Source: Flavobacterium sp.
Lineage (GTDB): Bacteria; Bacteroidota; Bacteroidia; Chitinophagales; Chitinophagaceae
DNA length: 63,988 bases
Assembly: GCA_030053925.1 (NCBI GenBank)
Contig: JASGCX010000010.1
Coordinates: 5,292 to 69,279, forward strand
Reading direction: 5' to 3'
Program-made: the position numbers and the translations under genes
The notes under the pieces: generated by a model
Told to the model about the DNA's origin: nothing
Databases searched by the model: none
Seen by the model: the letters and a program-made list of their open reading frames with translations, nothing else
Shown here: in pieces, positions 41,670-50,259 of the stretch
How the letters are laid out: the number at the start of each line of letters is the position of its first letter
How positions within the stretch are numbered: position 1 is the stretch's first letter

Positions 41670-44600
41670 ATGCAACTACGTATTCTGCTAATCTTAATGC
41701 CATTATTTCTCGTTTTTTCTACCGCAATAGCCCAACAAAAACCTCTTAATACTACTAAAGAGTGGATAGAAATAGATACATTGGTTCTTGCCAAAAATCA
41801 GCCAAAGGCGGCTTTACAAAAAGTAAATAAATTGTATGTTATTGCTAAGGCTAACCAAGACGATGTACAGCTAATTAAGTGCTTGATTTATCGTATTAAT
41901 TTAGAAGACGCTGTATTTGATAATAAGCCAAATAATGCCATACAGCTTTTAGAATCGGAAATAGCAGCTAGCAAGCATGAAATAGCCAAAAACATTCTAT
42001 ATAGCCTATTGGCAAATAGATATTTACAATACTACAATGCTAATAGATGGCAGGTGTACAATAGAAGCAAAACAACAACCGTAAATAAACTAGATATTGA
42101 AACATGGAACGCAGATGATTTTGGTGCGGCTATTAGCCATTTTTTTTTAAAAAGCATTGCCAATGCATCATTACTACAAGGTGTATCAATTGCTGCTTAT
42201 GATGCACTTATTTTTAAAGGAAACGCCACACAGCTTAGGCCTACTTTATACGATTTATTGGCACACGAGGCACTTGATTATTTTAAAACAGGTGATTATT
42301 ATTTAACAAAACCTACCTATGCTTTTGAACTGAAAGATGTACTTGCTTTAAGTAATGCCAACACATTTATTACAACCACATTTACATCAACCGATACCGC
42401 TTCGCATTTATTAAAGAGCCTACAATTGTTTCAGCAGTTGTTGCAGTTTCACAATAACGACACGGACAAAAATGCTTTTGTAGATGTTGATTTAGAAAGA
42501 ATAGAATGGGTGTACAAAAACTTAATTGCTGATAAAGAAACTGCTTATGCGCAAGCATTAACTGGTGTTACCGCAATCCCTTCGGCAAGAACAGCGCAAG
42601 CTTATTATTTATTAGCTAATCATTTTGCGCAAGCTGCCAATAATTACCAACCTTTTGGCGATACCTCAAAACGTTTTGGTAAAGTAAAAGCCATGAAAAT
42701 TATTAAGGAAGGATTGGCAATGTACCAGCAAGATGATGATGGTATTTATAATCTAGAAAATCTCAAACAAAGCATTTTACAAAAGTCTATCACTACACAA
42801 GTGGAAGAAGTAAACTTACCCAATATGCCCTTTAGAGCATTGGTAAGTTTTAAAAACGTAGATACACTTTTTGTACGGATTATTAAGTTGCCAAAAAAAA
42901 CTTTTATGCAAAATAATTGGCACAATGCAGACTATGATGAACTTGCTGCAATGCCTTTTGTTACAACATTTGCGCAGCCATTACCTACTACTACTGACTA
43001 TCAACAACACAGTGTAGAAGTTAAAATAGATGCCTTGCCTACGGGCCAATATGTGCTACTAACTAGTAGTGGCGCAGGTTTTATAGATACACTAGATAAA
43101 ATGAGCAAGCACTTGCTGCATGTATCTAACATCAGCTACATAAAAAATGGTAACAACTATTTTGTACTGCATAGAGGCAATGGTAAGCCTTTGGCAAATG
43201 TGAAAGTTACTATCGCCAAAAGCGAATGGAATAACACTACTAAAAAAACTGAAACAAAGATTTTAACAACCAAAATCACCAACAAAAATGGCTATTTTAG
43301 TTTTGTGCCAAAAGATGATTACGGTAATTATGACTTTGCATTTGTAAGCAAAGGCGACCGCTTACAACTAGAGTCTAGCGAATACCTTTATAAGCCAAGC
43401 AACAGTAGTGACGAAGACGATTACGATAAAGATGAAATAGCTGACTACGAAGAAGATAATACCAAAGTGTATTTTTTTACCGATAGAAGTATTTATCGCC
43501 CCGGGCAAACGATATATTTTAAAGGCATTGCCATTACCAAAGATTTTAAAACTAAACAGCCTAAAGTACTAGCCAATAAAGCTTCTGTGTTAGTCTATTT
43601 AGAAGATGCCAATAATAAAAACATCGATTCGCTGTATCTAAAAACCAATGCTTACGGTTCATTTGCTGGTAAGTTTATACTACCGCAAAATGTATTAACT
43701 GGTAGGTTTGAAATTGATGCAGATGACTTTGATAATAGCAGCGTAACCTTCTCGGTAGAAGAATACAAAAGCCCTAAATTTTATGTAGAATTTGAACCTG
43801 TAAAAGGCATGTATCGTGTAAATGATTCCATCACTATTACAGGCTTTGCAAAAGCATACGCAGGCAATGTGGTAGATGGTGCAAAGGTGATATTTACTGT
43901 ACAGCGTAAAGCAAGGTTTGTGTACGATTGGCTGTGGCGCAATGGTAGCAGGCCTTACAGTGGTAACAGGCAAATTACTAATGGCAATATTGTAACCAAT
44001 GCCGAAGGCAAATTCACCATTACATTTAAAGCCTTGCCTGATGAAAAAGTAGAAGCTGCAAACGAACCAATTTTTGATTTTACGGTTTCGGCCGATGTGA
44101 CTGATATTAATGGCGAAACAAGAACTGCCAATAAGCAAGTATCAGTTGGCTATAAACGATTACAGTTAGCCATTGCAGCACCAAAATTGGCAGAAGCAGA
44201 TAGCCTTAAACAAATAACCATTAGCAGCAAAAACATGAATGGTGAAAACGAACCTGCTAATGTGGGCGTAAAAATTTACGCAATACAAACACCACAACGC
44301 TTAATTCGTAAGCGTTTATGGCAGCGAGCAGATATGTTTGTAATGGATAAAAATAGCTACCTACAAAACTTTCCTAACGATGATTATGAGGATGAATTAA
44401 ATGAGGAACTATGGCCCGTAAATAGTCTTGTTTTTGAAGATAACATCAATACTTTAACCAACACCAAATTTCAAATTCCAAATTCTAAATTGGATCCCGG
44501 CTTTTACAAAATAGAAGCTACAACTACCGATAAAGATGGCAATACCATAAAAGATGTGCGCTACATGCAATTGTTTAATAGAAGTGCTACGCCTTACCCT

Positions 44601-47600
44601 CAATACAACTTTAATTATACGCTTAATAACTATGCACAGCCAAATGTATCTGCCGCATTTATAAGCGGTAGCATGGCCGAAAACACCTTTGTGGTTAGTA
44701 AAATAACTAGACCAAAATTGGCTGGTAAAGAACGAACCATTTATCAGTATAACAATTACCAGAAAGGCTTGCACAGTATCACCTACAAAGCCGATGAAAC
44801 CGATAGAGGTAATGTTGCCATTAGCGAAGCATTTGTGAGTAATAACCGTGTGTACACCAATCACTACAACATTATTGTGCCTTTTAACAACAAGGCTTTA
44901 GACATAAGCTACACAAGTTTTAGAAACAAAACCGAGCCAGGAAGCAAAGAAACTTGGACCGTAAATATTGCTGGCAATAAAGGTGAAAAAGTTGCGGCTG
45001 AATTGCTAACAAGCATGTACGATGCAAGCCTTGACCAGTTTAAAAAGCATGAATGGGCGCAGCCGAATGTTTGGACTGAAAATCAATATAAAAATGATTT
45101 TACAAGTAGCGCAGGATTTGAGACAAGTGAATCGGAAGAAAACTATTTAAACAATTATAATAAAGAAAGCAATCTTATATACAGCAGCTTGATAACAGAT
45201 GCCCAAACTTTTTTGACTTATGCAGCAGAGGAATTTTACAGAAATGCGAAGTTGAAAAAGAACAAAAAGCGGCAGGCAAGTAAAGCTGAAATGACAAAAT
45301 TTACAGTACCTCGTATTTTTGGTGATAATGGAGTTTCTGAATTAAAAGGTCTTCGTATTCTAGCAATGAATTTAAGTGGTAGTAAAGAGGAGGAAGTTAC
45401 TGTAGGAAAATCACTTTCATCTGTTGTAACGGTTATAAAAGAAACTTTAAACCACGAACAAGCAGCAGCTAGAATTAGAGCAATATCTGGTGTAGCAGAC
45501 GAAAATTCATTGCTTCTTGTAATTGATGGTGCTATAAGTGTTCTTAAGTTTAAGGATATTGATATGGAGTTAATCGATTTTATTGACATCCTAAAATCAG
45601 CCCAAGCAACTGCATTATATGGCTCAAAAGCAATTAATGGTGTATTAGTAGTTACCACAAAAGAAGGTAAAAGAAAAAAGCAACAAGAAAAACCTATTCA
45701 ACCTCGCAAAAACTTCAACGAAACGGCTTTCTTTTTCCCACAGTTATATGCTGATACAAGTGGCAATTACAGTTTTAGCTTTACCATGCCCGAGGCTTTA
45801 ACGCAATGGAAATGGCAAACATTAGCCCACACCAAAGACCTCGCTTTTGGCAATAACACCGCTACCATTACCACACAAAAAACACTGATGGTACAAGCCA
45901 ATGCACCACGCTTTGTACGTGAAGGTGATAACCTAGAATTTGTAGCCAAACTATCTAACCTCAGCGATAAAGAATTAACTGGTCAGGTGCGGTTAGAGCT
46001 TGTAGATGCAACCACCAATGTATCAGTTGATGGTTGGTTTCAAAACCTATTTCCTACGCAATATTTTACCGTAGGTGCAGGGCAAAGCAGTGCTGTAAAG
46101 TTTCCTATTCAAATACCGTTTACGTTTAACAAACCGTTTACTTGGCGTGTGATTGCAGAGGGGCACACCAACCCCCGTGAGGGAGGTTGGGCAGGTGCCG
46201 ATGGCGAAGAAAATACACTACCCGTTTTAAGTAACAGAATGTTGGTAACCGAAAGCCTGCCAATGCTAATTAAGGGCGATACCACGCAGCGTTTTGTGCT
46301 AGATAAATTGGTGAATAATCAAAGCGAAACACTTACCAATCAATCATTAACGGTTGAGTACACAGCTAACCCAGTGTGGACGGCTGTACAGGCTTTGCCC
46401 TACTTAATTAACTACCCATACGAATGTGCAGAACAAACCTTCAACAGGTATTTTGCAAATGCTTTGGCAGCTAATATTGTAGCCAAACATCCACGTATAA
46501 AAACGGTTTTTGAAACATGGTTAAAGGATAGTACCAACAATATTGGTTTATTAAAGGGAACGTCAAAAGTGCCCACCCTTGGAGACGATTTAGGCGAGGC
46601 CTTAAAGCAAGTGTTGTTACAAGAAACACCTTGGGTATTGCAAGCCGAGAACGAAGCGCAACAGCAAAAAAATATTGCCTTACTGTTTGATGTTGTAAAA
46701 ATGAGTAACAGCAGTGCAGCAGCTATTGATAAACTACAACAACTACAATTACCAAGTGGTGGTTTTACTTGGTTTAAAGGTGGTAGAGAAGACCGATACA
46801 TAACCAACTATATTTTGGCTGGTATTGGTAAATTGAAAAAAATAGATGCCATTACTATTACAAATGCAACCAAGCTAGAACCCATTATTAGTAAGGCTTT
46901 GGCGTATTTAGATGATGAGATAAAGAACGATTACAAAAGCCTGCAGCGCAATAAAGCCAATTTGCAACAACAACAAATTACCACTACCCAAATTCAGTAT
47001 TTATACATGCGTAGCTTTTTTACCAATGCCATTGCACCCAAAGAAGCTTACAACTATTACTACAATCAAGCGAAGCAGTTTTGGAACGTTCAGAACACTT
47101 ATAATACGGCCATGATTGGTTTGGCCTTGTATCGCAATAACGAGAGGCGTTTTGTAAATGTGAACATACTGCCAGCCATTACACAAAATGCGGTAGAAGA
47201 TACGGCTAATGCTAGTGTGTATTGGAAAGATAGAAGCACCTGCTTTTGGTATGCCTCACCTATCGAGCATCAAAGTATGCTATTGCAACTGCTAGAAGAA
47301 GTTGCCAAGCAAGAAAATATCGCCAATTTATCAGCCACCATTCAAGGGGCAAAAAACTGGTTATTACGCAACAAGCAAACCAATCATTGGGCTACAACCG
47401 TTGCTACCGCCGATGCTTGTTATGCTTTATTAAATAACAATAGTGCATTGGCCAACTATAAACAAGTACGTATTCAATTGGGTAATGTGCCTGTAAAAAT
47501 AAACGCTGCACAAGCAGGTACAGGCTATGTAAAATCTACAATTGAAGGCAGCAAAATAATGCCACAAATGGGTAATGTAACAATCACTACTTCTAATATT

Positions 47601-48155
47601 CCCCCTTTGGGGGAATTAAAGGGGGCTGTTCTTCCCCCTTTGGGGGAATTAAAGGGGGCTATCTCTTACGGCAGCCTCTATTGGCAATACTTTGAAGACT
47701 TCGATAAAATCACTGCATCGGCATCGCTATTGTCTATTACCAAAAATTTATTTGTAGAAAAAAATAGCCCCGAAGGCAAAATATTAACCCCTGTAAACGA
47801 CAACAGCGAATTAAAAGTAGGTGACAAAGTAGTGGTACAATTGGTGCTAAAAACCGATAGAGATATGGATTATGTACACCTAAAAGATACCCGTGCCGCA
47901 ACAATGGAACCAGTAAATGTACTGAGCGAATACAAGCATCAAGATGGCCTAGGCTATTACGAAGCCACCAAAGATGCCAGTACCAATTTCTTTTTTAGTA
48001 GTATTCGCAAAGGCACTTACGTGTTTGAGTATCCTGTGTTTATAACGCATGTAGGTACGTTTAGCATTGGTATTGCGAGCTTGCAGTGTATGTACGCACC
48101 AGAATTTACCAGCCATAGTAATGGGTTTAAGGTGCAGGTTAGGTATAACAATTGA
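41670..48155 (+). CDS. Giant alpha-2-macroglobulin family protein with an internal Plug/SusC-like segment
   Basis: Signal peptide MQLRILLILMPLFLVFSTAIAQ; MG domain FFTDRSIYRPGQTIYFKG; thioester-like YPYECAEQTFNRYFANA; internal ATALYGSKAINGVLVVTTKEG. Confidence 0.9.
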   Translation: MQLRILLILMPLFLVFSTAIAQQKPLNTTKEWIEIDTLVLAKNQPKAALQKVNKLYVIAKANQDDVQLIKCLIYRINLEDAVFDNKPNNAIQLLESEIAASKHEIAKNILYSLLANRYLQYYNANRWQVYNRSKTTTVNKLDIETWNADDFGAAISHFFLKSIANASLLQGVSIAAYDALIFKGNATQLRPTLYDLLAHEALDYFKTGDYYLTKPTYAFELKDVLALSNANTFITTTFTSTDTASHLLKSLQLFQQLLQFHNNDTDKNAFVDVDLERIEWVYKNLIADKETAYAQALTGVTAIPSARTAQAYYLLANHFAQAANNYQPFGDTSKRFGKVKAMKIIKEGLAMYQQDDDGIYNLENLKQSILQKSITTQVEEVNLPNMPFRALVSFKNVDTLFVRIIKLPKKTFMQNNWHNADYDELAAMPFVTTFAQPLPTTTDYQQHSVEVKIDALPTGQYVLLTSSGAGFIDTLDKMSKHLLHVSNISYIKNGNNYFVLHRGNGKPLANVKVTIAKSEWNNTTKKTETKILTTKITNKNGYFSFVPKDDYGNYDFAFVSKGDRLQLESSEYLYKPSNSSDEDDYDKDEIADYEEDNTKVYFFTDRSIYRPGQTIYFKGIAITKDFKTKQPKVLANKASVLVYLEDANNKNIDSLYLKTNAYGSFAGKFILPQNVLTGRFEIDADDFDNSSVTFSVEEYKSPKFYVEFEPVKGMYRVNDSITITGFAKAYAGNVVDGAKVIFTVQRKARFVYDWLWRNGSRPYSGNRQITNGNIVTNAEGKFTITFKALPDEKVEAANEPIFDFTVSADVTDINGETRTANKQVSVGYKRLQLAIAAPKLAEADSLKQITISSKNMNGENEPANVGVKIYAIQTPQRLIRKRLWQRADMFVMDKNSYLQNFPNDDYEDELNEELWPVNSLVFEDNINTLTNTKFQIPNSKLDPGFYKIEATTTDKDGNTIKDVRYMQLFNRSATPYPQYNFNYTLNNYAQPNVSAAFISGSMAENTFVVSKITRPKLAGKERTIYQYNNYQKGLHSITYKADETDRGNVAISEAFVSNNRVYTNHYNIIVPFNNKALDISYTSFRNKTEPGSKETWTVNIAGNKGEKVAAELLTSMYDASLDQFKKHEWAQPNVWTENQYKNDFTSSAGFETSESEENYLNNYNKESNLIYSSLITDAQTFLTYAAEEFYRNAKLKKNKKRQASKAEMTKFTVPRIFGDNGVSELKGLRILAMNLSGSKEEEVTVGKSLSSVVTVIKETLNHEQAAARIRAISGVADENSLLLVIDGAISVLKFKDIDMELIDFIDILKSAQATALYGSKAINGVLVVTTKEGKRKKQQEKPIQPRKNFNETAFFFPQLYADTSGNYSFSFTMPEALTQWKWQTLAHTKDLAFGNNTATITTQKTLMVQANAPRFVREGDNLEFVAKLSNLSDKELTGQVRLELVDATTNVSVDGWFQNLFPTQYFTVGAGQSSAVKFPIQIPFTFNKPFTWRVIAEGHTNPREGGWAGADGEENTLPVLSNRMLVTESLPMLIKGDTTQRFVLDKLVNNQSETLTNQSLTVEYTANPVWTAVQALPYLINYPYECAEQTFNRYFANALAANIVAKHPRIKTVFETWLKDSTNNIGLLKGTSKVPTLGDDLGEALKQVLLQETPWVLQAENEAQQQKNIALLFDVVKMSNSSAAAIDKLQQLQLPSGGFTWFKGGREDRYITNYILAGIGKLKKIDAITITNATKLEPIISKALAYLDDEIKNDYKSLQRNKANLQQQQITTTQIQYLYMRSFFTNAIAPKEAYNYYYNQAKQFWNVQNTYNTAMIGLALYRNNERRFVNVNILPAITQNAVEDTANASVYWKDRSTCFWYASPIEHQSMLLQLLEEVAKQENIANLSATIQGAKNWLLRNKQTNHWATTVATADACYALLNNNSALANYKQVRIQLGNVPVKINAAQAGTGYVKSTIEGSKIMPQMGNVTITTSNIPPLGELKGAVLPPLGELKGAISYGSLYWQYFEDFDKITASASLLSITKNLFVEKNSPEGKILTPVNDNSELKVGDKVVVQLVLKTDRDMDYVHLKDTRAATMEPVNVLSEYKHQDGLGYYEATKDASTNFFFSSIRKGTYVFEYPVFITHVGTFSIGIASLQCMYAPEFTSHSNGFKVQVRYNN
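46168..46190. repeat. In-CDS palindrome ccaacccccgtgagggaggttgg
   Basis: Inverted repeat with GTGA loop and one bulge, inside the A2M coding sequence. Confidence 0.75.
47599..47660. repeat. Two copies of a 29-bp palindromic sequence ttccccctttgggggaattaaagggggct, 33-bp period, inside the A2M CDS
   Basis: Exact duplicate at 47599-47627 and 47632-47660; encodes PPLGELKGAVLPPLGELKGAIS in frame. Confidence 0.95.
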
Positions 48156-48287
48156 GTCCGTAAATTATCTAGTTGCGCAAATTTCTAAAGATAAAGATGC
48201 TTTTAGTGAGATTTTATGATGAACAACCAAACAGAATTGGTGCAATGCCATTATGAAGCTAGAAAATACTTGATTGTAGGTGCAACG

Positions 48288-48390
48288 TAGTAACGCTAAG
48301 GGCTTTATGCAGGTGGTAATTCCGAAGGTTGCACTAGCCCACAACAAAGCCAAATGGTTTCCGCTGCGGCGGATGCAGATGTTTTTTTCC
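48288..48390. repeat. Left copy of a ~100-bp imperfect direct repeat (exact 44-bp core at 48346-48389)
   Basis: Core aaagccaaatggtttccgctgcggcggatgcagatgtttttttc is identical at about 52163-52206; homology continues upstream imperfectly. Confidence 0.9.
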
Positions 48391-48472
48391 TTCGTATTTT
48401 ATCAAGCAAATTATTTTAAAATGTTACTTATAGTCTTTGAATTATAGTCGGCAATAACTTTGCTTTGCAACA

Positions 48473-48712
48473 ATGGAAGTAAAAGAAAAAATTGGTCAAA
48501 GAATTAAAGCCTTACGAGAACAGAAGCAAATGTCTCAAAAGGATTTATCATTTTCTTCTGACTTAGATAGAAGCTATATTGCAAGTGTAGAGAACGGTAG
48601 TCGTAATATTTCCATAGTCAATATAGAGAAAATTGCGAATGCACTTGAAGTAACACTAAAAGTTTTTTTTGACGATAATGAGTTTAATAAGCATTCAAGA
48701 AGCCCTAAATAA
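48473..48712 (+). CDS. XRE-family HTH regulator (possible RM controller protein)
   Basis: IGQRIKALREQKQMSQKDLSFSSDLDRSYIASVENGSRNISIVNIEKIANALEV; overlaps the following restriction-enzyme-like ORF. Confidence 0.85.
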   Translation: MEVKEKIGQRIKALREQKQMSQKDLSFSSDLDRSYIASVENGSRNISIVNIEKIANALEVTLKVFFDDNEFNKHSRSPK

Positions 48713-49136
48713 TTTTAAAGAACTTATCGATAACTCCATTGTTGAAGGTGGCGATACGGGAAAAGAAGCAATGATTAGGTCTTCTCGACCAATACTGAAT
48801 TTACACGAAGCTGTGAAAAGCGAACTTGTAAAAGCTGGAATTGATGAGCATTTAATATTTCCACCATTGAATAGTAGAACGCCTGAACTTAAACTTGCAG
48901 GTTCAAGAAAATAGAAAAAACAGGATGTTTGTGTAGTGACAAATTTGGATAAAGCCGAACAAATTTTGCAAGAAGGTTTGCTACAAGATGTTGTGGATGA
49001 ATATGGCGAAAAATTTACTGAACAAACAATTTCCATAAATGAAAGAAGTCAGATTAGTAGTATTCAAAAAAACTTTGACACTCTTTATGAAAGAACAACA
49101 TCAGAGGCTATCAACCTAAATTTTTGTCTTAATTAA
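48678..49136 (+). pseudogene. Decayed type II restriction endonuclease-like gene (in-frame stop, 3' truncated)
   Basis: MSLISIQEALNNFKELIDNSIVEGGDTGKEAMIRSSRP...PELKLAGSRK-TAG-KKQDVCVVTNLDKAEQ...ISINERSQISSIQKNFDTLYERTTSEAINLNFCLN*: the same frame continues after one TAG at 48912-48914. Family named from recall only. Confidence 0.65.
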
Positions 49137-50078
49137 ATCAAAAATTTTATAAACTTCGTCTTCAGATTTTAGATAAACTTCATATCTTTCTGTTCCTAAA
49201 CTTCCTTTCTTTTTTGCACCAGGTCTTACTCTGTCATCAACATCAATATTAGTGAGTGTTGTTATCTCATCAATATCAGTATTAATTTGTAAGAATGCTT
49301 TTCTTGGACCTGTTCCACTAAATCCAACAACAGAAAAAGACTGTTCGTTTATCTCAACTTTAATTTTGGTTTGTTGTGCTTCGATTTCAACGACAGCAAT
49401 ACTTTTCAAGAGTTTATAAAAAATAAGAAACAGCCTTTTTGCTTCATCTTTTTTATGAAAGAACATATCAACTTCGGTAATACTATCATTAACTGGCTTG
49501 TTCTCAATAATAGCTTTTATCTTTTTTATTTTTTCTGTATTCTCTTTTTCAATTAATTCAAGAGGGTCATTATTAAGATAATCAATTAAAAGTAGTTCAT
49601 CTTCAAACCACATATACCTGATTAAAGTAATTTCACCTTTGCTTTTTTTAGCTTTATCTACGTCCAAATGACTAAACTCTTTTGCAATTAAAATAAGTTC
49701 AATATTGTCTTTTGCTATTTCAATAAATTTTGGTAATTCAACATCGTATTTTTGAGTTGATAACAAATAAATATCTGCAAAATTATCTTCGATAAAATCT
49801 TTATAATCGCTGGCTTGGTTACGAATATTTTTATCAGAATCTTTTTTTAATTCTATAACAACAAATTTTTTTGTTTTAGGATTAAATGCTAAAATGTCCA
49901 ACCTGCCTGCTGTTCCTTTGCTTCGTACATTTCCATCTAAAGTAAATTCACTTTTAATAAACTTAAATTGAGTAAAAAAATCATTCCAATTTTCTGAGAG
50001 AAAACGATTTAATTCGGCTTCAGATTTTTCAATTGATTTGAGAAATTTTTTATTATTTGATGAAAAAAGTCTAATCAT
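49116..50078 (-). CDS. PD-(D/E)XK nuclease-like protein (DUF91/NucS-like segment)
   Basis: GTAGRLDILAFNPKTKKFVVIELKKDSDKNIRNQASDYKDFIED; likely start overlaps the upstream ORF stop (ATGATTAG). Confidence 0.65.
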   Translation of the reverse strand: MIRLFSSNNKKFLKSIEKSEAELNRFLSENWNDFFTQFKFIKSEFTLDGNVRSKGTAGRLDILAFNPKTKKFVVIELKKDSDKNIRNQASDYKDFIEDNFADIYLLSTQKYDVELPKFIEIAKDNIELILIAKEFSHLDVDKAKKSKGEITLIRYMWFEDELLLIDYLNNDPLELIEKENTEKIKKIKAIIENKPVNDSITEVDMFFHKKDEAKRLFLIFYKLLKSIAVVEIEAQQTKIKVEINEQSFSVVGFSGTGPRKAFLQINTDIDEITTLTNIDVDDRVRPGAKKKGSLGTERYEVYLKSEDEVYKIFDLIKTKI

Positions 50079-50256
50079 TTGTAATACTTTGTTTTGCTTT
50101 TTCAATTTGATGAATCATACTTCTTCCCATATCAGCTAATCCATAGAAATCTTCTAATTCTAATGGTTTTTCTTCATCACCATCTATTTCTTTAAAAAGT
50201 TCAATACTGCCAATAAGCGATTTGTATTCATCGTCTGTAAAAATAAGTTGTATCAT
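50071..50256 (-). CDS. Small hypothetical protein of the RM module
   Basis: 61-aa ORF tightly packed and overlapping the nuclease-like gene. Confidence 0.55.
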   Translation of the reverse strand: MIQLIFTDDEYKSLIGSIELFKEIDGDEEKPLELEDFYGLADMGRSMIHQIEKAKQSITND

Positions 50257-50259
50257 AAA

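Noticed and set aside
48165-48353. ORF 48165-48353 (62 aa)
   Set aside because: It overlaps the left repeat region; no domain, likely spurious.
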